From assembly GCA_002707025.1 (NCBI GenBank), contig PALG01000023.1, forward strand, positions 62,001-126,000: a stretch of 64,000 nt of DNA, in the 5' to 3' direction. The DNA is from Flavobacteriaceae bacterium (lineage in GTDB: Bacteria > Bacteroidota > Bacteroidia > Flavobacteriales > Flavobacteriaceae). Positions 46,001 through 55,030 of this stretch are shown here, in pieces (position 1 is the first letter of the stretch; the number at the start of each line of letters is the position of its first letter). Made by a program: the position numbers and the translations under genes. The notes beneath the pieces were generated by a model. It was given only the letters and a program-made list of their open reading frames with translations. It was not told the origin of the DNA and did no database searches.

Positions 46001-46317
46001 ACCACTGTTTCCAATTCTGCCAAGTCTGGCTCCATGGAAAAAGAAATATTGGATGCTGCTCCAACAGTTCTTTCAGTTTTCTTGTACCCTACATAGGTGT
46101 ACACAAGTACTTGTCCTGTACTGGCAGTGACGGTATAGTTTCCGTCAAAGTCAGTTTGGGTACCTGTTGTCGTACCTTTGATAATTACATTAACCCCAGG
46201 GAGCGGCAGACTATTTTCGTCTGTGATTGTTCCTGAGATCGTTTTTTCTTGTGCGAACGTAAGTTGCACTACAAACGCTAGTAAAAGCGTTAAAAATCCA
46301 CTAAACTTTGTTCTCAT
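43051..46317 (-). CDS. SusC/RagA family TonB-linked outer-membrane transporter
   Basis: A 1,088-residue TonB-dependent channel. After the signal peptide (LLLAFVVQLTFAQ) comes the carboxypeptidase-regulatory-like domain (ISGTITDENSLPLPGVNVII), a TonB-box-like LETVVVTGYG, the plug (SDVVRSLNGKVAGVQV; LKGLSAAVLYGQQGRNGVVLI) and a 22-strand barrel ending NRRYSFSVKATF. The start at 46317 (MRTKFSGFLTLL) gives a proper signal peptide; the open frame continues upstream. It heads susC-susD-lipoprotein on one transcript ending at 40704. Confidence 0.95.
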   Translation of the reverse strand: MRTKFSGFLTLLLAFVVQLTFAQEKTISGTITDENSLPLPGVNVIIKGTTTGTQTDFDGNYTVTASTGQVLVYTYVGYKKTERTVGAASNISFSMEPDLAELETVVVTGYGRPKSEKSLGYAVTTLNAEEIENKPESDVVRSLNGKVAGVQVVGNSGATGSGTNFIIRSKSSINGNNQPLFVVDGVPFDSSTNQQTGFGGGNTVTSSRFLDLDPNNIESVQILKGLSAAVLYGQQGRNGVVLITTKNGSSKELNKKFEVTLSQSVYATKINNLADYQNEYGQGSDNTINPGFVGNWGARFDAGLLIDHPYASLGDVFPEFDGLEIPYTAVPNNVENFFRTGLGNTTSVNVAGSPGEGGSRYNLNFGYTSEDGYIPNNGLTRYNIGMGGTAKLSNKFTFDGTANYSNLRINTPPIAANNAAGAISIFTRTLFIPRNLDLNNLPFENPNDRSSVYYRNDQENPYWLLNYAGNEQKTSRFYGKVSMLYEISDKVSAFYRFGLDTYNENQEFRVASGAVTAPYNNGGYLRTTSANNYIFDHNFNVSFNNIEIAEDFNLSQATIGVNARRDTYEQFGIVSNQQVVFGFFNHNNFLNSTNLDPVSNTSLDRRFEQNVIGAFGETQFDYGNFLFLNLSARNDWASTVEQQNRSLLYPGASIAFTPTSIDGFGSNDGLGYLKIRAGYGTSARFPGPYNTRAVLAATANTFVRPGGLATTVNSLPTTRANRELKPELQEEFELGLEAEFFKKRLTLDATVYKRDITDQIVTRPLNPSTGFQFIADNIASSEIEGIEVGLNITPIIAGDFRWDMRNNFTAYENVVTDIGDLEAFPFAGFIGLGNYASEGEPLGVIKGSYGTRYDPATQNDNELGIPQLGVEGQLLINATDGKIINSDDLGLPIETVGDPNPDWNATTIQSFSYKGLTLSAQVEYQHGGDIYSQTASQYYRRGVTTVNVDNREGTFVIPGILANPNTGQPLLDGSGNFIENNIQIGANDVYFINLVDPVGQGIYDASHLRLREVSLTYALPSKLLDKTPFGSVSFGLTGQNLYVRTFNIPQAFNIDPEALSTGVGNGQGLEFQTGPTNRRYSFSVKATF

Positions 46318-46570
46318 TTTATAATTTATTTGAATTAGCCAATGCCAAAAATCACAATAAAAAGTTAAATACACAACTTTTTAAACTTAAAATTTCCTTT
46401 TTTTTTACCATAATGTTACGCTATTGTTATTACTATTAATGATTGTTTTGGGCGCCAAAGAATTAAAAAATTCAAATCGATTTCTGTAAAATTCAATAAA
46501 AAAGTTGAAGAATGGTCATAAAGGGCAATCGTCTTGGTCGCTATTTATAAATTTTGTGGCAAACCTTGGT

Positions 46571-48274
46571 CTAAAAACTTGAATTTAGACTAATATGAAC
46601 CTTGGTGTTGTAAAATTCAAAGTTTTGATCCTTGGAGATGCCGTTGGCAATGTTTAAGCGGAATAAACCTGCTTTGGTATTCAATCCTATTCCTAGCCCA
46701 AAGCTATATAACTCGCTGCTTATATCTAAAGTTTTGTTTTCAAAATAGCCCACATCTATAATACTATGTATGTAAGAGCTGCTGTTTAGTAAATAACGGT
46801 ATTCTGTGTTGACCACAGATAAGAGTGATGCATCTATGCTGTTTTCATTGAATCCCCGGATGCTGTTGATTCCCCCAAACCTGAAAAGTTCATTGCTTAG
46901 GTAGGTGTCGCTGGATAGGAATTGTGTATTGTTTTGTAAGTACACCGAGTTTCTTGCATTTAAATTGAAAATTTGACTTAATGTGGCTCCTAATCTTACT
47001 TGGTCTTGTTCGCTTTCGCTTGAGCTTCGCTTTCCGATTTCAGTTTCAAGACCTATAATTGTTTTTAAGGGAAATAGCGGGCTTTTTTGTTGAATGGTGT
47101 AATTTGCTCCTAGTAAAACAAAATCTGATTTGAAATCTTCCACGGCCAAGCCGGCAATATTCTCATTAAGAAGGTTGCTCGATTCGTATGCTTTGTAACC
47201 AGAAAAAAAACTAAGCCTGGGGGAAGGTTGGTAATGGACTTTAGCCAATTGCTCTGTGGTGGAAAATGTACTGTCCCTTTTAAAGATTTTTAATTCCAGG
47301 CTTATCCCAAAGGGCGACTTAAATAAATAGGGTAGATAAGTTCTTACCCTGAAATTCTGTTGGTCGTTTCCATCAGCTTTGTAATTTAACAACAATTGTT
47401 CGCCAAAATTAAGGTTGTTGTTGAGCTCCAAATTTAAATACCCGTTAAATTCCAATTTTTGAGTTTCTTCATTGGTGGCAAACCCTAGTATTCCATCAAA
47501 ATTATTATTGTTGGCTTTTTCTATGTAAAAATAAAGTGTAGTCGAGTCTTTTTTGAAGAGCGCTTCAGGAGGCTTTATAGCATTGGCAAACCCGAGGTTG
47601 TCGATGATGTCATTTTGTTTGTTGATTTTGGTTTGATTGAATATTTTGCCTTTTTTTATCCCGACAAAATACTTTAAAAAGGAAACGGGGAATTTTTCAT
47701 ACCCTTTTATAACAATGCCGTCTATGGTTCTTGTTTGGTTCTTGGTTTGAAGTAACCGCGCGCTTAAAACCTCCCGATTTATTTTTTTAATTTCCGATAG
47801 CTGAAGTTTGCTGAAGGGGTCTCCTTTTTCAGCATTAAATTTAGTGAGTAGTTTGAGGCTTCTTTCTAAGTTTTCAATAGCAACTTCAAAACTGGTGTCT
47901 GAAACAGTTTTGGATATTTTTTTTAATTCGCCAAGGGGGAGGGTTCCTTTTTCAAATTGGATTATAATGGTGTTCCACCGGTTTCCTAGAAAATACGTTG
48001 CTTGGTACGTAGAATCATTTTTTTTTGAAATATTTTCCAATTCAGATTCTAGGTACCCCTGTTTTTGAAAAACCGTTAAAAGGGTTTCGGCTCCGTCTTT
48101 AAGTTCGTTGAAATTTTGAAACTTTTTTTGGAATGCAAGATTTTCCTCAAGGGTTTTTAGGGCATCCTTTTCTGCCGAAATATCCAAATATACATTTTGG
48201 GCTTTTAAGTTTCCATAAAAGAAGATACATATATTAAGGTATAAAATGAAACGTATAATTGAGCTCAAAATCAC
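46571..48274 (-). CDS. Omp85/BamA-superfamily outer-membrane protein
   Basis: A 567-residue outer-membrane protein with a GTG start and a signal peptide (ICIFFYGNLKAQ). The N-terminal half looks like periplasmic POTRA-like modules (TIDGIVIKGYEKFP; GKIFNQTKINKQNDII), and the C-terminal half is a barrel with the L6 motif NSIRGFNENSI (VRGF/Y in BamA and TpsB) and a final strand ending HISLNSSF. It differs from BamA in its shorter length (about 570 versus 800), and may be a TamA-like or two-partner secretion-type member. It stands alone and diverges from the str operon promoter. Confidence 0.8.
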   Translation of the reverse strand: MILSSIIRFILYLNICIFFYGNLKAQNVYLDISAEKDALKTLEENLAFQKKFQNFNELKDGAETLLTVFQKQGYLESELENISKKNDSTYQATYFLGNRWNTIIIQFEKGTLPLGELKKISKTVSDTSFEVAIENLERSLKLLTKFNAEKGDPFSKLQLSEIKKINREVLSARLLQTKNQTRTIDGIVIKGYEKFPVSFLKYFVGIKKGKIFNQTKINKQNDIIDNLGFANAIKPPEALFKKDSTTLYFYIEKANNNNFDGILGFATNEETQKLEFNGYLNLELNNNLNFGEQLLLNYKADGNDQQNFRVRTYLPYLFKSPFGISLELKIFKRDSTFSTTEQLAKVHYQPSPRLSFFSGYKAYESSNLLNENIAGLAVEDFKSDFVLLGANYTIQQKSPLFPLKTIIGLETEIGKRSSSESEQDQVRLGATLSQIFNLNARNSVYLQNNTQFLSSDTYLSNELFRFGGINSIRGFNENSIDASLLSVVNTEYRYLLNSSSYIHSIIDVGYFENKTLDISSELYSFGLGIGLNTKAGLFRLNIANGISKDQNFEFYNTKVHISLNSSF

Positions 48275-48391
48275 GATAAAATCTTCGGTAAATCTAACGT
48301 TAATAAGCGTCTTTTCATATTTGAAAATTTAAATAATTGTAAATCAAAGAAAAATAAACAATAGGGTGTTGTATTAATAAAATTTAATTTC

Positions 48392-48399
48392 TACCTTTG
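48392..48399 (+). promoter_or_regulatory. Promoter of the str/S10 ribosomal super-operon (-7 box TACCTTTG)
   Basis: TACCTTTG fits TAnnTTTG, and a TTG at 48369-48371 lies 20 bases upstream, the expected -33 spacing. Transcription should start near 48405. Just downstream, CCCTT (48403-48407) and AAGGG (48412-48416) could form a small hairpin at or near the 5' end. Confidence 0.6.
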
Positions 48400-48455
48400 C
48401 CGCCCTTTAATAAGGGAAAATTATATCAATTTATTAAGTATAACAAGGATATTAT

Positions 48456-48830
48456 ATGCCAACTATTTCACAATTAGTACGAAAAGGAAGAGCCAAAATA
48501 ACTAAGAAGAGTAAATCGGCTGCTTTGGATTCGTGCCCGCAACGCCGCGGTGTGTGTACACGTGTGTATACGACTACTCCTAAGAAGCCAAACTCTGCAA
48601 TGCGTAAAGTTGCAAGGGTGAGGTTAACCAACGGAAAAGAAGTGAACGCGTACATCGGTGGTGAAGGTCACAACCTCCAAGAGCACTCGATAGTATTGGT
48701 TAGAGGTGGAAGGGTAAAAGATTTGCCAGGTGTGCGTTACCACATTGTTCGTGGAGCTTTGGATACTGCAGGTGTTCAAGGAAGATTACAACGTAGATCT
48801 AAATATGGAGCAAAACGCCCTAAAAAGTAA
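48456..48830 (+). CDS. rpsL: Ribosomal protein uS12
   Basis: Small-subunit decoding-centre protein, 124 residues. [18 protein letters not shown] and [17 protein letters not shown] are intact: the Lys residues that change in streptomycin-resistant strains are wild type, and the Asp that is methylthiolated in other bacteria is present. First gene of the ribosomal cluster, 57 bases after the promoter box; rpsG follows after 25 bases. Confidence 0.99.
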   Translation: MPTISQLVRKGRAKITKKSKSAALDSCPQRRGVCTRVYTTTPKKPNSAMRKVARVRLTNGKEVNAYIGGEGHNLQEHSIVLVRGGRVKDLPGVRYHIVRGALDTAGVQGRLQRRSKYGAKRPKK

Positions 48831-48855
48831 TTCAAACAACTTTTAAAGAGAAGCA

Positions 48856-49332
48856 ATGAGAAAAAGACAGGCCAAAAAAAGACCACTTTTACCAGATCCA
48901 AAATTTAACGATCAGTTGGTAACACGTTTTGTGAACAACATGATGTGGGATGGTAAGAAGTCGGTGGCTTTTAAAGTATTCTACGATGCAATTGACATTG
49001 TGGATGAAAAGAAACAAGATGAAGAAAAAACGGCTTTAGAGCTTTGGAAAGATGCACTTTCCAATGTAATGCCTCACGTAGAGGTTCGTAGCCGAAGAGT
49101 TGGAGGGGCCACTTTCCAAATTCCTATGCAAATTCGCCCAGACCGAAAAATTTCAACCGCTATGAAGTGGTTGATTGGTTACGCTCGTAAGCGTAATGAG
49201 AAGTCTATGGCTCAGAAATTGGCTGCTGAAATATTAGCGGCTGCTAAAGAAGAAGGCGCTGCGGTTAAAAAGCGTATGGATACCCATAAAATGGCCGAAG
49301 CAAATAAAGCATTCTCACACTTTAGATTCTAA
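48856..49332 (+). CDS. rpsG: Ribosomal protein uS7
   Basis: Primary rRNA-binding protein of the 30S head, 158 residues ([19 protein letters not shown] at the start, [21 protein letters not shown] in the middle). fusA starts four bases after the stop, as in the E. coli str operon, where S7 represses translation. Confidence 0.99.
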   Translation: MRKRQAKKRPLLPDPKFNDQLVTRFVNNMMWDGKKSVAFKVFYDAIDIVDEKKQDEEKTALELWKDALSNVMPHVEVRSRRVGGATFQIPMQIRPDRKISTAMKWLIGYARKRNEKSMAQKLAAEILAAAKEEGAAVKKRMDTHKMAEANKAFSHFRF

Positions 49333-49336
49333 AAAA

Positions 49337-51472
49337 ATGGCACAAAGAGATTTAAAATTTACAAGAAATATTGGAATTGCTGCGCATATTGATGCTGGTA
49401 AAACAACAACTACAGAACGTATTCTTTACTATACAGGTGTGAGTCACAAAATTGGTGAGGTGCATGATGGTGCCGCTACCATGGACTGGATGGAGCAAGA
49501 ACAGGAGCGAGGGATTACCATTACTTCTGCGGCTACTACTTGTACGTGGAGATTCCCATTAGAGAATGCGCAACCTACTCCAGATACGAAAGATTACCAT
49601 TTTAACATTATCGATACTCCCGGTCACGTAGATTTTACCGTAGAGGTAAACCGTTCCCTTCGTGTATTGGATGGTCTGGTATTCTTGTTTAGTGCGGTTG
49701 ATGGTGTAGAGCCTCAGTCCGAAACAAACTGGAGATTGGCAGACAATTACAAAGTACCACGTATTGGTTTTGTAAATAAAATGGACCGTCAAGGGTCTAA
49801 CTTCTTGGCTGTTTGTCAGCAGGTAAAAGATATGTTGAAGTCGAATGCTGTGCCAATTGTATTGAACATTGGGGATGAAGCAGACTTTAAGGGAATTATC
49901 GATTTAGTAAAAAACCGTGCCATCATATGGCACGATGAAACTCAAGGAGCTACTTTCGATGTGGTGGATATCCCTGAGGATATGAAAGCAGAAGCTAAAA
50001 AATACCGCGGACTTCTTATTGAAGAAGTTGCTGCGTATGATGAAAATCTGCTTGAAAAATATATGGAAGATGAAGACTCTATTACTGAAGAAGAAGTGCA
50101 TGCTGCGCTTCGTGCTGCAGTAATGGATATGAGCATCATCCCAATGATTTGTGGTTCTGCGTTTAAGAACAAAGGAGTGCAATTCTTGTTGGATGCGGTT
50201 TGTCGTTACCTTCCTTCACCAGTAGATAAAGATGCAATCGATGGAGTAAATCCAGATACGGGTAAAGAAGAAAGCCGTAAGCCGGACGTTACAGCGCCAT
50301 TTGCTGCCTTGGCATTTAAGATTGCTACCGATCCTTTTGTAGGTCGTTTGGCATTCTTCCGTGCGTATTCAGGTAGATTGGATGCTGGTTCTTATGTATT
50401 GAACAATCGTTCTGGTAAGAAAGAGCGTATTTCCCGTATCTACCAGATGCACTCTAACAAGCAAAATGCTATTGATTATATCGAAGCAGGTGATATTGGA
50501 GCTGCTGTTGGTTTTAAGGATATTAAAACTGGAGATACCCTTTCTGATGAAAAAGCACCCATCGTATTGGAATCTATGGATTTCCCAGATCCCGTAATTG
50601 GTATCGCTGTGGAGCCAAAAACAAAAGCTGACGTAGATAAACTAGGTATGGCTCTTGCAAAATTGGCAGAAGAAGATCCAACATTTACCGTACGTACCGA
50701 CGAGGCTTCAGGCCAAACGGTAATCTCAGGTATGGGTGAGCTTCACTTAGATATTATCGTAGATCGTTTAAGACGAGAGTTTAAAGTAGAGGTAAATCAA
50801 GGGAAGCCTCAGGTAGAGTATAAAGAAGCTATTACCAGAAATGCAGATCACAGGGAGGTTTACAAGAAACAAACCGGTGGTCGTGGTAAATTTGCCGATA
50901 TCGTATTTACCTTAGGGCCTGCTGAAGATGAGAAAACTGAAGGACTTGAGTTTGTAAATGAAATTAAAGGGGGTAACATTCCTAAGGAATTTGTTCCTTC
51001 TGTAGAAAAAGGATTCAAGGAAGCCATGAAAAATGGTCCTTTGGCTGGATTCGAAGTGGATAGTATGAGAGTAGTCTTAAAGGATGGATCTTTCCACCCT
51101 GTAGATTCGGATCAGTTGTCTTTCGAATTGGCGGCTAAATTAGGTTTCAAGGCGGCTGCTAAAGCTGCGGGAGCTGTGATATTAGAACCTATCATGAAGC
51201 TGGAAGTATTAACTCCAGAAGAAAATATGGGTGATATCGTAGGAGACCTTAACCGTCGTCGTGGTCAAGTGAACAATATGAGTGATCGTGCTGGTTCAAA
51301 AGTAGTGAAGGCTGAGGTGCCACTTTCTGAAATGTTTGGTTATGTAACCACTTTAAGAACACTTTCTTCAGGACGTGCTACTTCTACCATGGAATTTTCA
51401 CACTATGCTGAAACTCCTTCTAATATTTCAGAAGAAGTAATTGCAGCAGCAAAAGGAACCGCTAACGTTTAA
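49337..51472 (+). CDS. fusA: Elongation factor G
   Basis: GTPase that drives translocation and, with RRF, ribosome recycling. The 711-residue protein has G1 [15 protein letters not shown], switch 1 [13 protein letters not shown]3 DTPGHVDF and G4 NKMD, and all five domains to the C-terminus ([22 protein letters not shown]). It is followed by rpsJ after 11 bases; tuf, which follows fusA in E. coli, is missing here, as is usual in Bacteroidota. Confidence 0.98.
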   Translation: MAQRDLKFTRNIGIAAHIDAGKTTTTERILYYTGVSHKIGEVHDGAATMDWMEQEQERGITITSAATTCTWRFPLENAQPTPDTKDYHFNIIDTPGHVDFTVEVNRSLRVLDGLVFLFSAVDGVEPQSETNWRLADNYKVPRIGFVNKMDRQGSNFLAVCQQVKDMLKSNAVPIVLNIGDEADFKGIIDLVKNRAIIWHDETQGATFDVVDIPEDMKAEAKKYRGLLIEEVAAYDENLLEKYMEDEDSITEEEVHAALRAAVMDMSIIPMICGSAFKNKGVQFLLDAVCRYLPSPVDKDAIDGVNPDTGKEESRKPDVTAPFAALAFKIATDPFVGRLAFFRAYSGRLDAGSYVLNNRSGKKERISRIYQMHSNKQNAIDYIEAGDIGAAVGFKDIKTGDTLSDEKAPIVLESMDFPDPVIGIAVEPKTKADVDKLGMALAKLAEEDPTFTVRTDEASGQTVISGMGELHLDIIVDRLRREFKVEVNQGKPQVEYKEAITRNADHREVYKKQTGGRGKFADIVFTLGPAEDEKTEGLEFVNEIKGGNIPKEFVPSVEKGFKEAMKNGPLAGFEVDSMRVVLKDGSFHPVDSDQLSFELAAKLGFKAAAKAAGAVILEPIMKLEVLTPEENMGDIVGDLNRRRGQVNNMSDRAGSKVVKAEVPLSEMFGYVTTLRTLSSGRATSTMEFSHYAETPSNISEEVIAAAKGTANV

Positions 51473-51483
51473 TATTTTCAGCA

Positions 51484-51789
51484 ATGAGTCAAAAAATCAG
51501 AATTAAATTAAAATCTTACGATCATAATTTAGTAGACAAATCTGCTGAAAAAATCGTAAAAACAGTAAAAAGCACTGGGGCTGTGGTAACAGGGCCAATT
51601 CCATTACCTACCCATAAAAAGATCTTTACCGTGTTGCGTTCGCCACACGTAAACAAGAAAAGTAGAGAGCAATTCCAATTAAGTTCTTACAAAAGATTAT
51701 TGGATATCTACAGTTCTTCTTCCAAAACCATCGACGCTCTAATGAAATTAGAGTTGCCAAGTGGTGTGGAAGTAGAGATCAAGGTGTAA
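51484..51789 (+). CDS. rpsJ: Ribosomal protein uS10
   Basis: 30S head protein, also NusE in antitermination complexes; 101 residues ([40 protein letters not shown]). It joins the str part to the S10 part of the cluster. The gap to rplC is 143 bases and strikingly structured, unlike the short spacing elsewhere. Confidence 0.99.
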   Translation: MSQKIRIKLKSYDHNLVDKSAEKIVKTVKSTGAVVTGPIPLPTHKKIFTVLRSPHVNKKSREQFQLSSYKRLLDIYSSSSKTIDALMKLELPSGVEVEIKV

Positions 51790-51932
51790 TTGATATAGCA
51801 CGCAATCGTGCAGACATGTCCTAAGCTGCGAGCGAGGGAAAAACGGAGAACAAGATAACATTCACAGGGCTGAATTTATTTTGGCCCTGTTTTAATTTGA
51901 ATACTAATATTAATAACTAATAAATAATAACT
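51790..51932 (+). promoter_or_regulatory. Structured rpsJ-rplC spacer: candidate ribosomal-protein leader/attenuator
   Basis: The spacer holds two hairpins. The first is GCACG (51798-51802), loop CAAT, CGTGC (51807-51811). The second is ACAGGGC (51864-51870) with GCCCTGT (51884-51890), a 7-bp stem followed by TTTAATTT, the form of an intrinsic terminator. Between them lies a purine-rich stretch. A terminator-like hairpin inside an otherwise tightly spaced operon suggests attenuation or a ribosomal-protein binding site, as for L4 in the E. coli S10 leader, but the site and partner are inferred. Confidence 0.5.
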
Positions 51933-52544
51933 ATGTCTGGGTTAATTGGAAAAAAGATAGGGATGACCAGCATCTTTGACGAGAAGGGGAAGAATATTCC
52001 TTGTACCGTTATTGAGGCAGGCCCCTGTGTTGTTACCCAAGTCAGAACCAATGAGGTTGACGGGTATGAAGCTCTTCAACTTGGTTTCGATGACAAAAAG
52101 ACTGTCAACAAAGCTGCCGAAGGTCACGCCAAGAAAGCAGGAACTGTTGCCAAGCGCAAAGTTGTCGAATTCCAAGGTTTCGAAGATGCTTACAAATTAG
52201 GTGATACAATCACCGTAGAGCACTTTATCGAAGGAGAATTCGTGGATATTTCTGGGACTTCCAAAGGTAAAGGATTTCAAGGAGTTGTAAAACGTCACGG
52301 TTTTGGTGGTGTGGGTCAATCTACTCACGGTCAGCATAACCGTTTAAGAGCTCCTGGTTCTATTGGTGCTGCTTCGTATCCTGCGAGAGTTTTCAAGGGA
52401 ATGCGTATGGCTGGCCAAATGGGAAATGAGAAAGTAAAAGTGGAAAACCTAAAAGTGTTGAAAGTGGTTCCTGAAAAGAACTTACTTGTTGTGAAAGGAT
52501 GTATTCCTGGACACAAAAACGCTTATGTAACGATTACAAAGTAA
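51933..52544 (+). CDS. rplC: Ribosomal protein uL3
   Basis: Early-assembly 50S protein near the peptidyl transferase centre, 203 residues ([20 protein letters not shown] at the start). The extension loop reads [20 protein letters not shown], with the Gln that is methylated in E. coli. Its TAA overlaps the ATG of rplD (TAATG). Confidence 0.99.
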   Translation: MSGLIGKKIGMTSIFDEKGKNIPCTVIEAGPCVVTQVRTNEVDGYEALQLGFDDKKTVNKAAEGHAKKAGTVAKRKVVEFQGFEDAYKLGDTITVEHFIEGEFVDISGTSKGKGFQGVVKRHGFGGVGQSTHGQHNRLRAPGSIGAASYPARVFKGMRMAGQMGNEKVKVENLKVLKVVPEKNLLVVKGCIPGHKNAYVTITK

Positions 52545-53173
52545 TGAAGGTAGCAGTTTTAGATAAAAACGGAAAAGATACGGGTAGAAAGGTAGAGCTT
52601 TCTAAAGACGTATTCGGAATTGAGCCTAACAATCACGCTGTATATCTTGATGTAAAGCAATACCTTGCCAATCAAAGACAAGGAACGCACAAAGCAAAAG
52701 AGCGTGCTGAAATTACTGGTTCAACCAGAAAAATCAAGAAGCAAAAAGGAACTGGTACGGCCCGTGCAGGAAGTATCAAGTCTGGAGTATTTAAAGGAGG
52801 AGGAAGAATGTTTGGTCCAAGACCCAGAAACTACTCTTTCAAATTGAATAAAAACCTAAAGCGTTTGGCGCGTCGTTCAGCTTTAACAATGAAAGCTAAC
52901 GATAAAGCCATCGTGGTATTGGAAGACTTTAATATGGACACTCCTAAGACCAAAGAATTCACTTCAGTATTGAAGTCGTTAGGTCTTGAAAACAAAAAAT
53001 CTTTGTTTGTGTTGGGAGAGTCAAATAATAATGTATATTTGTCGTCTCGTAATTTGAAAGGCGCTGAAGTTATAACAAACTCAGAATTAAGTACTTATAA
53101 AATTATGAATGCAAATAACGTTGTGTTATTTGAAGGTTCTTTGGAAGGAATTGCAGAAAACTTAAGTAAATAG
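52544..53173 (+). CDS. rplD: Ribosomal protein uL4
   Basis: 50S protein lining the peptide exit tunnel, 209 residues. ATG 52544 ([19 protein letters not shown]) overlaps the rplC stop by one base. The tunnel loop is [27 protein letters not shown], written here in two parts: [17 protein letters not shown] and [10 protein letters not shown]. In E. coli L4 represses the S10 operon; the spacer before rplC is a candidate target. Confidence 0.98.
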   Translation: MKVAVLDKNGKDTGRKVELSKDVFGIEPNNHAVYLDVKQYLANQRQGTHKAKERAEITGSTRKIKKQKGTGTARAGSIKSGVFKGGGRMFGPRPRNYSFKLNKNLKRLARRSALTMKANDKAIVVLEDFNMDTPKTKEFTSVLKSLGLENKKSLFVLGESNNNVYLSSRNLKGAEVITNSELSTYKIMNANNVVLFEGSLEGIAENLSK

Positions 53174-53180
53174 AAACAAG

Positions 53181-53471
53181 ATGGACATCTTAATAAAACC
53201 TATTATTACAGAAAAAGCTACAAGAGAAGCGGAGGATAAAAACCGTTTTACTTTTGTAGTAAACCCAAAGGCGAATAAGATAGAAATCAAAAATGCGGTG
53301 GAAGCTGCATATGGTGTTTCTGTGACTAAAGTTCGCACAATGAATGTCCGCCCAGATAGACGTGTTCGTTATACGAAAACGGGTATCCAAACTGGTAAAA
53401 CAAATGCTTACAAAAAAGCAATTGTACAGGTGGCGGAAGGTGATACAATCGATTTTTACGCTAACATCTAA
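53181..53471 (+). CDS. rplW: Ribosomal protein uL23
   Basis: Exit-tunnel-rim protein that docks trigger factor and SRP; 96 residues (MDILIKPIITEKATREAEDK, NKIEIKNAVEAAYGVSVTKV). Starts seven bases after the rplD stop. Confidence 0.98.
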   Translation: MDILIKPIITEKATREAEDKNRFTFVVNPKANKIEIKNAVEAAYGVSVTKVRTMNVRPDRRVRYTKTGIQTGKTNAYKKAIVQVAEGDTIDFYANI

Positions 53472-53496
53472 TTATTAGATTTAAAGAAAGACAACA

Positions 53497-54327
53497 ATGT
53501 CAGTAAGAAAATTAAAGCCTATCACCCCGGGACAGCGTTTTAGAGTTGTTAATGGTTTTGACGCCATTACTACTGATAAGCCGGAGAAGAGTTTACTTGC
53601 TCCGAAAAAACGTTCTGGTGGTAGAAACAGTCAAGGAAAAATGACCATGCGCTATAGAGGTGGAGGTCATAAAAAACGTTATAGAATCATAGATTTTAAA
53701 CGTGATAAGCACGGTATTCCCGCAACCGTTGCTACGATCGAATACGATCCTAACCGTACTGCATTTATCGCTTTGGTAAATTACCAAGATGGTGAAAAGC
53801 GTTACGTTATTGCACAAAATGGACTTCAAGTAGGTCAAAATATTGTTTCTGGCGAGAGCGTTGCTCCCGAAATTGGAAACAGTATGGCCTTAGCAAATAT
53901 CCCATTAGGTACCATTATATCTTGTATTGAACTTCACCCAGGACAAGGGGCCGTGATGGCTCGTAGTGCCGGGGCTTTTGCTCAATTAATGGCAAGAGAT
54001 GGAAAAGGAAAATACGCTACTGTGAAATTGCCATCTGGGGAAACCCGTTTAATCCTTGCTACATGTATGGCAACTATTGGGGCGGTTTCGAACAGTGACC
54101 ACCAATTGATGGTTTCCGGTAAAGCAGGTAGATCAAGATGGTTGGGTAGAAGACCAAGAACTAGAGCTGTAGTAATGAACCCAGTAGATCACCCAATGGG
54201 TGGTGGGGAAGGACGTGCTTCTGGAGGACACCCAAGATCAAGAAAGGGTATTCCTGCAAAAGGATACAGAACTCGTTCTAAAACTAAAGCAAGTAATAAA
54301 TATATCGTAGAACGTAGAAAGAAATAA
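53497..54327 (+). CDS. rplB: Ribosomal protein uL2
   Basis: 50S protein needed for subunit association and peptidyl transfer; 276 residues. The conserved C-terminal [18 protein letters not shown] holds the His close to the peptidyl transferase centre. The N-terminus ([20 protein letters not shown]) is normal. Follows rplW by 25 bases. Confidence 0.99.
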   Translation: MSVRKLKPITPGQRFRVVNGFDAITTDKPEKSLLAPKKRSGGRNSQGKMTMRYRGGGHKKRYRIIDFKRDKHGIPATVATIEYDPNRTAFIALVNYQDGEKRYVIAQNGLQVGQNIVSGESVAPEIGNSMALANIPLGTIISCIELHPGQGAVMARSAGAFAQLMARDGKGKYATVKLPSGETRLILATCMATIGAVSNSDHQLMVSGKAGRSRWLGRRPRTRAVVMNPVDHPMGGGEGRASGGHPRSRKGIPAKGYRTRSKTKASNKYIVERRKK

Positions 54328-54330
54328 ACT

Positions 54331-54609
54331 ATGGCAAGATCATTAAAAAAGGGACCTTACGTTCACTATAAGCTAGAGAATAAAGTTCAGCAAAATGTTG
54401 AGTCTAATAAGAAAACCGTTATCAAAACTTGGTCACGTGCTTCTATGATTACTCCAGACTTTGTTGGGCAAACCATTGCGGTTCATAATGGAAAACAATT
54501 TGTTCCTGTATACGTAACCGAAAACATGGTAGGACATAAATTAGGAGAATTTTCACCTACAAGATCATTCCGTGGTCATGCAGGTGCTAAAAACAAAGGA
54601 AAAAAGTAA
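54331..54609 (+). CDS. rpsS: Ribosomal protein uS19
   Basis: 30S head protein contacting the A-site finger; 92 residues ([36 protein letters not shown]). It starts three bases after rplB. Confidence 0.99.
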   Translation: MARSLKKGPYVHYKLENKVQQNVESNKKTVIKTWSRASMITPDFVGQTIAVHNGKQFVPVYVTENMVGHKLGEFSPTRSFRGHAGAKNKGKK

Positions 54610-54615
54610 TAAGCC

Positions 54616-55023
54616 ATGGGAGTTCGTAAAAGAGAAAGAGCAGAACAAATCAAAGAGGCAAAGAAGACACAGTATTTTGCCAAATTGAACAATTGCCCTA
54701 CATCACCCAGAAAAATGCGTCTGGTAGCAGACTTAATTCGTGGTGAAAAGGTAAATAAAGCCCTTAATATATTGAAGTTCAGTAACAAAGAGGCTTCCAT
54801 TCGTTTGGAAAAACTCCTTCTTTCTGCCATTGCAAATTGGCAAGCAAAGAATGAGGATGCTTCTCTAGAAGATGCTGATCTTTTTGTAAAGGAAGTTCGT
54901 GTGGATGGTGGTAGAATGTTGAAAAGACTTCGCCCAGCACCACAAGGACGTGCGCATAGAATTAGAAAACGTTCCAACCACGTAACAGTTGTGCTTGGAG
55001 CTAACGATAACACACAAAGCTAG
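54616..55023 (+). CDS. rplV: Ribosomal protein uL22
   Basis: 50S protein whose hairpin lines the exit tunnel; 135 residues. The core is [20 protein letters not shown] and the hairpin region [20 protein letters not shown], without mutations known to give macrolide resistance. The N-terminus carries a charged extension ([16 protein letters not shown]). Confidence 0.98.
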   Translation: MGVRKRERAEQIKEAKKTQYFAKLNNCPTSPRKMRLVADLIRGEKVNKALNILKFSNKEASIRLEKLLLSAIANWQAKNEDASLEDADLFVKEVRVDGGRMLKRLRPAPQGRAHRIRKRSNHVTVVLGANDNTQS

Positions 55024-55030
55024 AAAGTAA

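Noticed and set aside
45668-46096. Open frame of 142 codons on the plus strand inside susC
   Set aside because: Antisense shadow of the conserved plug domain of a clear SusC protein; no promoter or family match.
46569-46590. GTCTAAA/TTTAGAC hairpin at the end of the Omp85-like gene
   Set aside because: AT-rich stem containing the stop codon and no T tract on the transcribed strand, so not called as a terminator.
54576-55013. Open frame of 145 codons on the minus strand over rplV and rpsS
   Set aside because: Exactly antisense to two certain ribosomal genes; the product has no recognisable domain and its Arg/Ser/Phe-rich makeup mirrors the Lys-rich sense strand.
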